From assembly GCF_041200175.1 (NCBI RefSeq), contig NZ_CP165727.1:6017501-6081500 (forward strand): 64,000 nucleotides of DNA. The letters are read 5' to 3'. This document shows, piece by piece, positions 50,582-58,489 of this stretch. Both the position numbers and the translations under genes were made by a program. The stretch's first letter is position 1, and every line of letters starts with the position of its first letter. The notes under the pieces are model-generated. The model saw only the letters and a list, made by a program, of their open reading frames with translations, was not told where the DNA came from and did no database searches. Source of the stretch: Streptomyces sp. R33. Lineage in GTDB: Bacteria > Actinomycetota > Actinomycetes > Streptomycetales > Streptomycetaceae.

Positions 50582-50701
50582 TTAGAGGGTCGGCGCGTTC
50601 TTCACGCGGCGACACACCCGGTCGAAATCGTGGTCCTGACGGGAGGGCCAGAACGGCTCGAGGTCGCTGCGACCGTTCGAGGTGTGCGAGTGGCTGGCCA
50701 T
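50582..50701 (-). CDS. Possible 39-residue small protein
   Basis: An ATG at 50701 opens a 39-residue frame ending RVCRRVKNAPTL at a TAA (50582-50584). It starts MASHSHTSNGRSDLEPFWPS and contains RQDHDFDRVCRR. Composition is hydrophilic and it uses GC-rich third positions; the AT-rich stop and the inverted repeat upstream (50758-50776) fit a real gene. I believe similar small proteins occur in other Streptomyces, but this needs a search. No strong Shine-Dalgarno sequence is present. Confidence 0.4.
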   Translation of the reverse strand: MASHSHTSNGRSDLEPFWPSRQDHDFDRVCRRVKNAPTL

Positions 50702-50975
50702 GAGCTCATTGAAGCAGACGCAACGGGTGCGGGGCAGGCCCCGTCTCAGGTAGTGGAGCGGAATCTCAAATTCCGCGATCGTTCCTCGACTTGGCCTGGA
50801 CAAGGGCGGACAAAACGTCACCTGGTGGCGCCGGTCCGGGCGTCCGTACCGGCGGCCCGTATCGAATGCTGGTCGGTTGTGTGGACGCACGACGCACGAC
50901 GCCCGCCGGGCCACGGGGGCTCGGCGGGCGTCGCGCGTCGTGTCGCAGTGTTCGCTGCGGAAGGGGGGCCGGGTC
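50702..50975. other. Intergenic region between the small ORF and glnII
   Basis: It holds the inverted repeat GCGGAAT (50758-50764)/ATTCCGC (50770-50776), 57 bp before the small ORF start, which is a candidate operator, and the glnII terminator at 50889-50941. Nothing else is evident. Confidence 0.5.
50889..50941 (-). terminator. glnII terminator hairpin
   Basis: Arms 50889-50908 (ACGACGCACGACGCCCGCCG) and 50922-50941 pair over 20 bp with a single mismatch and a 13-nt loop, 35 bp beyond the glnII stop. Confidence 0.85.
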
Positions 50976-51995
50976 TTAGACCAGGCCCTCCTTCTGCAGG
51001 CCCGTGCAGCAGGTGTCCGTGATCAGGCGGGTCACCACGTACGGGTCCACGTTCGCGTTCGGGCGGCGGTCCTCGATGTAGCCCTTGCCGTCCTTCTCCA
51101 CCTGCCACGGGATGCGGACCGAGGCGCCGCGGTCGGAGACGCCGTAGCTGAACTCGTTCCACGGGGCGGTCTCGTGCAGGCCCGTCAGGCGCTCGTCGAT
51201 GCCGGCGCCGTAGTTCTTGACGTGGTCCAGCGGCTTCGAGCCCTCGCCCAGCGACTCGCACGCGGTGATGATGGCGCGGTAGTCCTCGCGCATCGCCTTC
51301 GTGGAGAAGTTGGTGTGCGCGCCCGCCCCGTTCCAGTCGCCCTTCACCGGCTTCGGGTTCAGCGTCGCGGAGACGTTGAAGTCCTCGGCGGTCCGGTAGA
51401 GGAGCCAGCGCGCGATCCACAGCTGGTCGGAGACCTCCAGCGGGCCCACGGGGCCGACCTGGAACTCCCACTGGCCGGGCATGACCTCGGCGTTGATGCC
51501 GGAGATGCTCAGGCCCGCCGCGAGGCAGTGGTCCAGGTGCTTCTCGACGATCTCGCGGCCGAAGATCTCGTCCGCGCCGACACCGCAGTAGTAGCCGCCC
51601 TGCGCGGCCGGGAAGCCGCCCACGGGGAAGCCGAGCGGCCGGATGCCGTCGAAGAAGGTGTACTCCTGCTCGATGCCGAAGATCGGCTCCTGGTCCGCGA
51701 ACTGCTCGGCGACCGGACGCAGCAGGGCGCGGGTGTTCGACTCGTGCGGGGTCATGTCGATGTTCATGACCTCGCAGAGCACGAGGAGGTTGTCGCCGCC
51801 GCGGATCGGGTCCGGGCAGGAGAACACCGGCTGCAGCACGCGGTCGGAGGCGTGGCCCTCGGCCTGGTTGGTGCTCGATCCGTCGAAGCCCCAGATCGGC
51901 AGCGCGTCGCCGTCGGCCAGGATCTTCGTCTTGGAGCGCAGCTTCGCCGTCGGCTCGGTGCCGTCGATCCAGATGTACTCAGCCTTGTAGCTCAC
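50976..51995 (-). CDS. glnII: Eukaryotic-type glutamine synthetase II
   Basis: A 339-residue enzyme that makes glutamine from glutamate, ammonia and ATP in the cytoplasm. GSII features are KAEYIWIDGTEPTAKLRSKT at the N-terminus, LPIWGFDGSSTNQAEGHASD, FGIEQEYTFFD, GGYYCGVGAD, NAEVMPGQWEFQVGP, NGAGAHTNFSTKAMRED and YGVSDRGASVRIPW. The length fits GlnII rather than the longer GlnA. GTG 51995 (SYKAEY) is chosen since AAGGA lies 8 nt upstream; the ATG at 52007 would touch that sequence. GSII lacks the adenylylation control exerted by GlnE, which is also encoded in this window. A GlnR-like box lies upstream. Confidence 0.96.
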   Translation of the reverse strand: MSYKAEYIWIDGTEPTAKLRSKTKILADGDALPIWGFDGSSTNQAEGHASDRVLQPVFSCPDPIRGGDNLLVLCEVMNIDMTPHESNTRALLRPVAEQFADQEPIFGIEQEYTFFDGIRPLGFPVGGFPAAQGGYYCGVGADEIFGREIVEKHLDHCLAAGLSISGINAEVMPGQWEFQVGPVGPLEVSDQLWIARWLLYRTAEDFNVSATLNPKPVKGDWNGAGAHTNFSTKAMREDYRAIITACESLGEGSKPLDHVKNYGAGIDERLTGLHETAPWNEFSYGVSDRGASVRIPWQVEKDGKGYIEDRRPNANVDPYVVTRLITDTCCTGLQKEGLV

Positions 51996-52033
51996 GGGCC
52001 CCATCCTTCGGTGCGTCGCTCCGTCGCAGACCG

Positions 52034-52060
52034 TGCGGGTGCTGCGTTGCGGGTGCTGCG
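52034..52060. repeat. 13-bp direct repeat in the glnII upstream region
   Basis: TGCGGGTGCTGCG occurs at 52034-52046 and again at 52048-52060, a 14-bp period, 39 bp before the glnII start on the opposite strand. It may be a regulator site or leader structure. Confidence 0.55.
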
Positions 52061-52134
52061 GTCGTGGTGTTGCGATGTCGCTGCGGTGTCGACCGCAGCG
52101 TGCCCGCTCGCGATTTCTCTTCCGTTGCCCGGGT

Positions 52135-52161
52135 GTGAACCCCGTGTTACCGAGGTTTACG
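52135..52161. promoter_or_regulatory. GlnR-like box between glnII and the oxidoreductase gene
   Basis: GTGAA (52135-52139), N6, GTTAC (52146-52150), N6, TTACG (52157-52161) gives three half sites at the 11-bp spacing known for GlnR boxes of actinobacteria. It is 140 bp upstream of glnII, a gene that GlnR activates or represses according to nitrogen in Streptomyces (established knowledge). Confidence 0.55.
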
Positions 52162-52227
52162 CCGCAGGTCGGGTGGGTTGTGCGGGTTGGTGGCAGCACA
52201 CCCGTCCGAGTGGGGCAGACTGAGCAG

Positions 52228-53190
52228 GTGAGCATTTCGTACGATTTGACCTCGGCCACCGCCCCCACGGACTCCCCCCGCCTGCCGGCCCGCCCCCGCG
52301 TCGGCCTGCTGGGTACCGGCCCTTGGGCCCACCGCACCCATGCCCCGGCTCTTGCCGCGCACGCCGCCGCCGAGTCCGCCGGCTCCGAGTTCGCCGGAGT
52401 GTGGGGCCGCCGCCCCGAAGCCGCCGCCGAGCTCGCCGACGCGTACGGCGTGAAGGTGTACGAAGACCCCGACGCGCTGTTCGCCGACTGCGACGTCGTG
52501 GCCTTCGCCCTGCCGCCCGACGTACAGGCCCCGCTCGCGGTGCGCGCCGCCGCGGCGGGCTGCCAGCTGCTGCTCGACAAGCCCGTCGCCACGACCGCCC
52601 GGGACGCCCGGGCCGTGGCCGACGCCGTCGCCCGGCACGGCGTCGCCTCCGTCGTCTTCCTCACCCTGCGCTTCGCCGAGCCGGCCGCCGGCTGGGTCGC
52701 CGAGCAGGCCGGTCGCTCCGGCTGGTTCACCGCGAGCGCGCACTGGCTCGGCGCCGTCTTCCCGCCCGACGGCACGCCCAGCGCGTACGCCGCCTCGCCC
52801 TGGCGCAAGGCCAAGGGTGGGCTCTGGGACGTCGGCCCGCACGCCTTGTCCGTCCTGATCCCGGTCCTGGGCGACGTCACGGCCGTCACCGCCACCCGCG
52901 GGCCCTCCGACGTGGTCCAGCTCGCACTGCGCCACGCCTCGGGCGCTGCCAGCACCGCGGTGCTCAGCCTCGGTGCGCCGGCCGCGGCGGCCGGGGTGGG
53001 GCTGGAGCTGCGCGGGGCCGAGGGCGTGTTCTCGCTGCCCAACTGGTCCGACGTACCCGGCGCGTACGGCCGCGCCCTGGACGCACTGCTCACCGCGGCC
53101 CGGACGGGGGTGCCGGACGCGCGAGACGCGGAGTTCGCGGCCAGGCTGACGGAGATCCTGGCGGAGGCGGAGGCGCAGCTGCCGGAGTGA
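52228..53190 (+). CDS. Gfo/Idh/MocA-family NAD(P)-dependent oxidoreductase
   Basis: A 320-residue protein. The Rossmann motif GLLGTGPWAHRTHAPAL lies at about residues 29-45, then DVVAFALPPDVQAPLA and the family lysine in LLLDKPVATT (about 116-125). GGLWDVGPHALSVL is the second-domain substrate strand with its His. Members oxidise or reduce sugars and related compounds. The start is GTG 52228 without Shine-Dalgarno; CAGACT lies 6 nt upstream, a leaderless layout. It is divergent from glnII; substrate unknown. Confidence 0.9.
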   Translation: MSISYDLTSATAPTDSPRLPARPRVGLLGTGPWAHRTHAPALAAHAAAESAGSEFAGVWGRRPEAAAELADAYGVKVYEDPDALFADCDVVAFALPPDVQAPLAVRAAAAGCQLLLDKPVATTARDARAVADAVARHGVASVVFLTLRFAEPAAGWVAEQAGRSGWFTASAHWLGAVFPPDGTPSAYAASPWRKAKGGLWDVGPHALSVLIPVLGDVTAVTATRGPSDVVQLALRHASGAASTAVLSLGAPAAAAGVGLELRGAEGVFSLPNWSDVPGAYGRALDALLTAARTGVPDARDAEFAARLTEILAEAEAQLPE

Positions 53191-53236
53191 GGGGGCGGGG
53201 CCGGGCACCGGGCCGTGGCAGGCCCGGACCGGGGCG

Positions 53237-53860
53237 CTACTTGATGACGGCGTTGGCCACGATGATGGCCAGTCCGATGGTCGCGTCCGCGAGGCCCATC
53301 AGCAGCGCCGGGCCGGTCCGGTAGCCGACGCGGAGCGCCACGAAGGAGCCCCAGGCGAACAGCAGCGCGGTGTTCAGGCCGAGCCCGACGGCGGTCACCT
53401 CGTACGAGCCCCAGTCGGCGAGCCCGGAGACGACCAGCAGCAGGACCGTGGGAAGAGTGGCCACGATCATCGGCCGCTCGTTCCACAGCGCCCGCGAGAG
53501 GACCCGCCGGCGGTGGGCGGCGGAGCCGGCCTGATGCCCGGCCATGTGGTGTGAATAGCCGTGCGCGAGTGCGGCCGCGCAGGCGGTGACCAGCACCCAG
53601 CTGGCGTCGTAGAACGGGGTGAACGCGTCGCCCTCCTGATCGAGCGCGGCCAGCAGTGCAGACGCGAGCACGGTCCCGTAGACCCCGCCGAACATCCAGT
53701 CGGCCCCCCGGCGCGGTGGGGGGAGCCGGGGCGCGGCGGCGGGTTGCTGGGGCCGGGTGTCTGACCGGGGATCGGACCGGGGGTCGGCCGGGAAGGGCTG
53801 CGCCTGCTGCCGGTTCGGCTCGTTCTGTTCGTTCGGCTCGTTCTGCCCGTCGTCGTTCAT
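53237..53860 (-). CDS. Small multi-pass membrane protein of unknown function
   Basis: A 207-residue protein. The first about 50 residues are hydrophilic with NEPNEQNEPN and DPRSDPRSDT repeats; four to five hydrophobic segments follow (GGVYGTVLASALLAAL; SWVLVTACAAALAHGYSHHM; ATLPTVLLLVVSGLADW; TIGLAIIVANAVIK). HGYSHHMAGHQ gives a His cluster. GAAGGA precedes ATG 53860 by about 6 nt. I do not recognise the family. It converges on the oxidoreductase gene with 46 bp between. Confidence 0.7.
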   Translation of the reverse strand: MNDDGQNEPNEQNEPNRQQAQPFPADPRSDPRSDTRPQQPAAAPRLPPPRRGADWMFGGVYGTVLASALLAALDQEGDAFTPFYDASWVLVTACAAALAHGYSHHMAGHQAGSAAHRRRVLSRALWNERPMIVATLPTVLLLVVSGLADWGSYEVTAVGLGLNTALLFAWGSFVALRVGYRTGPALLMGLADATIGLAIIVANAVIK

Positions 53861-53957
53861 CCCGGTCCTTCGATCAGATGCATCCCATTTGGCTGATTTC
53901 ACACCCTATGGGGTGAGTGGGTGAGGATGAGATGAGGGCGAGGCCGAGCTCCCGGGA

Positions 53958-55457
53958 TCAGCGCCCCGCCCTGCCCGCGCGGCTGATCGCCTGCGCCAGT
54001 GCTTCCACCGCCCGGCCGAACGCCGCGTCCGGTGGCGCCGCGTAGCCCACCACCAGGCCCTCCCTGCCCGCCCCGGCGGCGGCCGGGTGCCGGTATTCCG
54101 AGAGGCCGTCCAGTGCCAGGCCCGCCGCGCGGGCCGCCTCCAGAGCGGCGGCTTCCGTCCCCGGCGGGAGTTCCACGACCGCGTGCAGACCCGCCGAGAT
54201 GCCCGTCACCCGCAACTCCGGCGCACGGGAGGCGAGTACGGAGACCAGCTGGTCGCGGCGGTCGCGGTAGCGGTGCCGCATGCGGCGGATGTGACGGTCG
54301 TACCCACCGCACGCGATGAAGTCGGCCAGTGCCAGCTGGTCCAGGGCGCTCGCCCAGGACTCCCGCAGCCCCTTCGCCGCAAGGACCCGGTCGACCAGGT
54401 GGTCCGGAAGCACCAGCCAGCCCAGGCGGACGGCGGGGGAGAGGGACTTGCTCAGCGAGCCCGCGTAGACGACGTGCCCGGGGTCCAGGCCCTGTACGGC
54501 GCCGACCGCCTTGCGGTCGTAGCGGAACTCCCCGTCGTAGTCGTCCTCCACGATCAGTCCGCCGGTCGTACGGGCCCACTCCACGGCGGCGGCCCGCCGC
54601 GCCGGAAGCAGCCGGGAGCCCGTCGGGAACTGGTGCGCCGGGGTCAGCAGCAGGGTGCGGGCCCGGGCCGGGACCTCGTCCGGGCGGGCGCCGTCCTCGT
54701 CGACGGGGACGGGGTGCGGGCGGACCCCGGCCGCTTCGAGGATGCTGCGGTGGAACGGGAGTCCGTACTCCTCCACGGCCCAGTCGCGGGGCCGCAGCGA
54801 CGCGAGGAGCCGCAGGCCGTTCGCGAAGCCGGAGCAGATCACGACGTTCTCCGGGCCGGTACGCACGCCGCGCGCCCGGGACAGGTACGCGGCCAGCTCC
54901 CGCCGCAGCTCCGGGCGGCCCCGGGGATCGCCGGGCCCGAAGGCCTCGGTGGGAGCCTCGGCGAGGGCCCGCCGGGCGCTCGCGGACCAGGCGCCCCGCG
55001 GGAAGGAGGCGGGGTCGGGCTTGCCCTGGAGCAGGTCGTGACGGGGACCTTCGGGGGCGGCCGGGGCCGGGGCGGCGGGCGCGGCGGCGATGGCCGCCCC
55101 CTCGGCGACCCGGGTCCCGGAGCCCTGCCGGGCGGTGAACCAGCCCTCGGCGACGAGCTCGGCGTAGGCGTCGGCGACGGCGTTGCGGGCCAGCCCGAGG
55201 TCGGCGGCCAGCGCCCGGTAGGGCGGCAGCCGGGTCCCGCCGGCGAGCCGCCCGCTGCGCACGGCTTCGCGGAGGGCCTGCGCGAGGGCGGTGCGCCGGG
55301 CGCCGTGCGGGGGCAGCTCGAGATGCAGGTCGGTGCCGGTGCCGGTGCCGGCGTCCGCGCCGGGGCCTGCGCCTGGGCCTTGGCCCGTGCCGCCGCCGGT
55401 TCCGGCTGTGGTGGTGCCGGACGCGATGGCGGCGGTGGCCGTGTGGTCGGACGTCAT
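53958..55457 (-). CDS. MocR/PdxR-type regulator (GntR domain plus aminotransferase-like domain)
   Basis: A 499-residue protein. After a Gly/Thr-rich N-terminal tail, a GntR winged helix covers about residues 48-115 (RLPPYRALAADLGLARNAVA, DAYAELVAEGWFTARQG). The fold-type I aminotransferase-like part follows, with the PLP Lys in YAGSLSKSLSPAVRLGW and the Asp/Tyr segment VEDDYDGEFRYDR. MocR proteins use PLP or PLP-amino acid adducts as effectors; PdxR members control vitamin B6 synthesis. No pdx or gab gene is next to it, so the target is unknown. Confidence 0.93.
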   Translation of the reverse strand: MTSDHTATAAIASGTTTAGTGGGTGQGPGAGPGADAGTGTGTDLHLELPPHGARRTALAQALREAVRSGRLAGGTRLPPYRALAADLGLARNAVADAYAELVAEGWFTARQGSGTRVAEGAAIAAAPAAPAPAAPEGPRHDLLQGKPDPASFPRGAWSASARRALAEAPTEAFGPGDPRGRPELRRELAAYLSRARGVRTGPENVVICSGFANGLRLLASLRPRDWAVEEYGLPFHRSILEAAGVRPHPVPVDEDGARPDEVPARARTLLLTPAHQFPTGSRLLPARRAAAVEWARTTGGLIVEDDYDGEFRYDRKAVGAVQGLDPGHVVYAGSLSKSLSPAVRLGWLVLPDHLVDRVLAAKGLRESWASALDQLALADFIACGGYDRHIRRMRHRYRDRRDQLVSVLASRAPELRVTGISAGLHAVVELPPGTEAAALEAARAAGLALDGLSEYRHPAAAGAGREGLVVGYAAPPDAAFGRAVEALAQAISRAGRAGR

Positions 55458-55506
55458 ACCGGGAGCGTAGGCGGGCGCGCCTGCACCCTGCGCTGCCCGG
55501 CAGGCC

Positions 55507-55872
55507 TCAGCGGGACAGGGCCTCGCGGACCGCTTCCTCCGAGCGGCCGATGACCGCCGTGCCGTCCTCCGCCGTGATGATCGGGCGCTGGATGAGCTTC
55601 GGGTGCGCCGCCAGGTGGGCGATCCAGCGGCCCCGGGCCTCGTCCGTCTCCTCGCGCGGCAGGTCCCGTACGCCGGTCTCCTTCGCGAGCGGGTCCGAGG
55701 TGCGCGTGATGTCCCACGGCTCCAGGCCGAGCCGGCCCAGGACCTCGCGGATCTCGTCCTCGGACGGCACGTCCTCCAGGTAGCGGCGCACCGTGTACTC
55801 GGCGCCCTCCGCGTCCAGCAGGGTCAGCGCGCTGCGGCACTTCGAACAAGCGGGATTGATCCAGATCTCCAT
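55507..55872 (-). CDS. ArsC/Spx-family thioredoxin-fold protein
   Basis: A 121-residue protein with the N-terminal NPACSKCRSAL motif (C-x2-C at residues 9 and 12), then RRYLEDVPSEDEIREVLGRL and a C-terminal KLIQRPIITAEDGTAVIGR segment with the conserved Arg-Pro. The pattern is that of glutaredoxin-type arsenate reductases and their YffB/Spx-like relatives. No other arsenic gene is close, so arsenate reduction is uncertain. It stands between the MocR gene (49 bp downstream) and a divergent small gene. Confidence 0.85.
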   Translation of the reverse strand: MEIWINPACSKCRSALTLLDAEGAEYTVRRYLEDVPSEDEIREVLGRLGLEPWDITRTSDPLAKETGVRDLPREETDEARGRWIAHLAAHPKLIQRPIITAEDGTAVIGRSEEAVREALSR

Positions 55873-55979
55873 GCGCCACAGCCTAGTCAGAGCCTGTCTG
55901 GCCAGGGGCTTCTGTCAGTGGTCCCCGGTAAAATCGAGGGAGAACGACAGGAAGCCAACTACCGTTTGGGAGGCTGTAG

Positions 55980-56237
55980 ATGGCCACTGCCACGACCATG
56001 GTGCCCGTCAAGAAGAAGCCGCTGCCGGCGGGCCTGCCCCGCGAATGGTACGAGAGCCACAACCGCCGTCTGAAGGCGATGCGGCTGGCGATATCCCTGC
56101 TCGACTCGGGGACGTACGACGCCCGTCGCGCCACCAACCGGAAGATCCGCACGATGGCCGTCCGCACGGGCATCCACCGCCCGTCGAACGTCACGTGCAA
56201 GATGGTCCGCGCCTTCATCATCAGCAACGGAGCCTGA
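55980..56237 (+). CDS. 85-residue basic protein, conserved-type hypothetical
   Basis: A strongly basic protein starting MATATTMVPVKKKPLPAGLP and containing REWYESHNRRLKAMRLAISL and RRATNRKIRTMAVRTGIHRP. It has no Cys, membrane segment or known motif; net charge suggests nucleic acid binding. GGGAGG precedes ATG 55980 by 6 nt, and TAAAAT (55929-55934) may be a -10 element. A perfect hairpin 28 bp after its stop completes a stand-alone unit. I think similar proteins exist in other Streptomyces, but no function is known to me. Confidence 0.65.
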   Translation: MATATTMVPVKKKPLPAGLPREWYESHNRRLKAMRLAISLLDSGTYDARRATNRKIRTMAVRTGIHRPSNVTCKMVRAFIISNGA

Positions 56238-56264
56238 GCAACCGACAGGGGCGATGGTCGGACG

Positions 56265-56300
56265 CGTCGGGCAGAGCGTTCTCGGACGCTCTGCCCGACG
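56265..56300 (+). terminator. Terminator hairpin after the 85-residue gene
   Basis: CGTCGGGCAGAGCG (56265-56278) and CGCTCTGCCCGACG (56287-56300) pair perfectly over 14 bp with an 8-nt loop. Confidence 0.85.
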
Positions 56301-56310
56301 ACGACGCGAC

Positions 56311-56375
56311 CGCGACCGCGGCCACGCGACCGCGGCCACGCGACCGCGGCCACGTGATCAGGTCACGTGATCAGG
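56311..56375. repeat. Tandem repeats: 14 bp x3, then 13 bp x2
   Basis: CGCGACCGCGGCCA is repeated three times (56311-56352). A second array, CACGTGATCAGG, occurs at 56351-56362 and 56364-56375 with a 13-bp period; each copy contains the palindrome CACGTG. Both lie in the gap between the terminator and the end of the SpoIIE-type phosphatase gene. Confidence 0.85.
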
Positions 56376-56384
56376 ACCGCCCGG

Positions 56385-57545
56385 TCATCGAGGGGCGGCC
56401 GCCCCGTCCGGGAGCGACAGCACCAGCACGGCCACGTCGTCGCGCGGCCCGCCGTCGGTGAACGCCACCAGGTCCTGCCACACCGCCTCGACCAGCCCGG
56501 CCGGATCCTTCGCCAGGACCGGGATCCGGGCGGCCAGGGGGTAGAAGTCGCCCGCCGCATCGCGGGCCTCCGTCACCCCGTCCGTGTGTACGAGCAGCCG
56601 GTCGCCCGGCAGCAGCCGTACGTCGGCCACCACCGCGAGGTCCGCTCCGGCGAGCCCGAGCCCCAGCGGAGGGCCCGGTTCCACGGCCACCTCCGACACC
56701 GTGGCCGCCCGGAGCAGCAGCGCCGGGGGATGCCCGCACGAGACGATCCGTACGAGGTCCAGCCCGGGCGGGAACTCGAGCAGCAGCGCCGTCGCGAACA
56801 GCTCCGGATGCTCGACGGTGGCGTCGCCCGGGCCGGCCGGGCCCATCGACCCCGCGGAGCCGGCCGACTCCGCCGCACCCGTAGCCCCCGCCGTGTCCGC
56901 CAGCAGTCTGCGGTCCAGCCGGGCGGCCACCCCCGCGAGCTCCGGATCGTCCAGCACCCCCTCGCGGAAGGCGCCGAGCAGCGCCGCCACCGTGCCGACC
57001 GCCGCCAGGCCGTGCCCCTGCACGTCCCCGACCAGAGCCCGTACCCCGTACGGCCCGACCCGTACGTCGTACAGGTCGCCGCCCACCAGCGTGCCGCGCT
57101 GGGCGGCCCGGTACAGCCCGGCGCAACGCACCGGACCGACGCGTTCCGGAACCGGCGGCAGCACCGCCATCTGCGCCGCCTCCGCGACGGTCCGTACGCT
57201 GACCAGCTGCGCGTCGCGGCGCCGCCGGACCCAGGCGATCACCACGCTGAGCAGCGCGACCACGGCCACGGTGGCCAGGTCCGCGCCCTGGGCGTGCCCG
57301 ATCCCGAGCGACGACACGCCGAGCAGCAGCAGCACGATCCCGGCGAAGACGGCGGTGCCGGCCGGGCCGTACGCGAAGGCCGCGACCGGGGGCAGTCCGG
57401 CCAGGAAGTAGCCCAGCTCGATGTCGCCCGGCGTGGCGGCCTGTGCGAACACCAGCGCCACCAGCGCCACGGGAGGCGCGAGCCGCGCCCAGCGTGGTGG
57501 CGGCTTCCCGTGCAGCCAGCCAGGCTCCTCGCGTCGGCGTCTCAC
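56385..57545 (-). CDS. Membrane-bound PP2C/SpoIIE-type serine phosphatase
   Basis: A 386-residue protein. Three to four hydrophobic segments lie at the N-terminus (about residues 22-105). The SpoIIE/RsbU phosphatase domain follows: QMAVLPPVPERVG, GTLVGGDLYDV, ALVGDVQGHGLAAVGTVAAL, SCGHPPALLL, LLVHTDGVTEARD, and the terminal DDVAVLVL with metal-binding Asp. Such enzymes dephosphorylate anti-sigma-factor antagonists and so switch stress or developmental sigma factors. The GTG start has GGAGG very close (2 nt). It is divergent from the VIT-family gene with 89 bp between. Confidence 0.92.
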   Translation of the reverse strand: MRRRREEPGWLHGKPPPRWARLAPPVALVALVFAQAATPGDIELGYFLAGLPPVAAFAYGPAGTAVFAGIVLLLLGVSSLGIGHAQGADLATVAVVALLSVVIAWVRRRRDAQLVSVRTVAEAAQMAVLPPVPERVGPVRCAGLYRAAQRGTLVGGDLYDVRVGPYGVRALVGDVQGHGLAAVGTVAALLGAFREGVLDDPELAGVAARLDRRLLADTAGATGAAESAGSAGSMGPAGPGDATVEHPELFATALLLEFPPGLDLVRIVSCGHPPALLLRAATVSEVAVEPGPPLGLGLAGADLAVVADVRLLPGDRLLVHTDGVTEARDAAGDFYPLAARIPVLAKDPAGLVEAVWQDLVAFTDGGPRDDVAVLVLSLPDGAAAPR

Positions 57546-57634
57546 CCCTCCACCCTGGTACCGGGGCCCGGGCCGCGCACGCCGGACCGGCCTGCCGGGT
57601 GGACCTGCGGGGTCCGGGCGCCGACAGTGGTCCC

Positions 57635-58336
57635 GTGACGCACACGGACGGGGTGGAGCAGAGCGCGGCGATCAGCACGCGGCTGAACTGGCTGCGGGCG
57701 GGGGTGCTCGGCGCGAACGACGGGATCATCTCCACGGCCGGCCTGGTGGTGGGCGTGGCCGGGGCCACCACCTCGCGGGCGTCGATCCTGGCGGCGGGGG
57801 TGGCCGGGCTGCTGGCGGGGTCGCTGTCGATGGCGGCGGGGGAGTACGTCTCGGTGAGCTCCCAGCGGGACTCGGAGCAGGCCGCGCTGGAGACGGAGCG
57901 GCAGGAGCTGTTGCAGGAGCCCGAGGCGGAGCTGGCGGAACTGACCGAGCTGCTGGAGGGCAGGGGCCTGAGCCGGGAGCTGGCGCGGGAGGCGGCGGAG
58001 CAGCTGACGGAGCGGGACGCGCTGAAGGCGCACGCGCGGGTGGAGCTCGGGATCGACCCCGACGAGCTGGCCAATCCCTGGCACGCGGCGTTCGCGAGCC
58101 TGGTCGCGTTCACGGTGGGGGCGCTGCTCCCGCTGCTGGCGATCGTGCTGCCGGGGCCGTCGCAGCGGGTGCCGGTGACGGTGGCGGCGGTGCTGGCGGC
58201 GCTGACGCTGTGCGGGGTGATCAGCGCCCGCCTCGGCGGCGCACCTCCCCTCCGGGCCGTCCTGCGCAACGTCGCGGGCGGCGCCCTGGCCATGACGGTC
58301 ACGTACGCGGTGGGCACGTGGATGGGCACGAGCTGA
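57635..58336 (+). CDS. VIT1/CCC1-family iron/manganese transporter
   Basis: A 233-residue membrane protein. Family segments are LRAGVLGANDGIISTAGLVV with the conserved Asp, SLSMAAGEYVSVSSQRDSE, a cytoplasmic charged helical stretch (about 75-140) and three C-terminal membrane helices (AFTVGALLPLLAIVLPG; VAAVLAALTLCGVISARLGG; NVAGGALAMTVTYAVG). The family exports or stores Fe(II) and Mn(II). GTG 57635 has no Shine-Dalgarno sequence; GACAGT lies 6 nt upstream and GTGGAC 18 bp before that, suggesting a leaderless message. Confidence 0.9.
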   Translation: MTHTDGVEQSAAISTRLNWLRAGVLGANDGIISTAGLVVGVAGATTSRASILAAGVAGLLAGSLSMAAGEYVSVSSQRDSEQAALETERQELLQEPEAELAELTELLEGRGLSRELAREAAEQLTERDALKAHARVELGIDPDELANPWHAAFASLVAFTVGALLPLLAIVLPGPSQRVPVTVAAVLAALTLCGVISARLGGAPPLRAVLRNVAGGALAMTVTYAVGTWMGTS

Positions 58337-58489
58337 CCCCACCGCCGCCGCCGGCCTCGGACGCCGGCGACGGCGCCGCACCCGGACGGGTCCGGCCCGG
58401 GCCCGGGGAACGGGGGAAGGGCGGCGCGGGGAGGGGAGCCCGCGCAGCGCCACCGGATGCACCGCGCAGCGGACCTGCATCATGGGCCC

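Noticed and set aside
56311..56375. CRISPR array
   Set aside because: The repeats are directly adjacent 13-14 bp units without spacers, and no cas gene is near.
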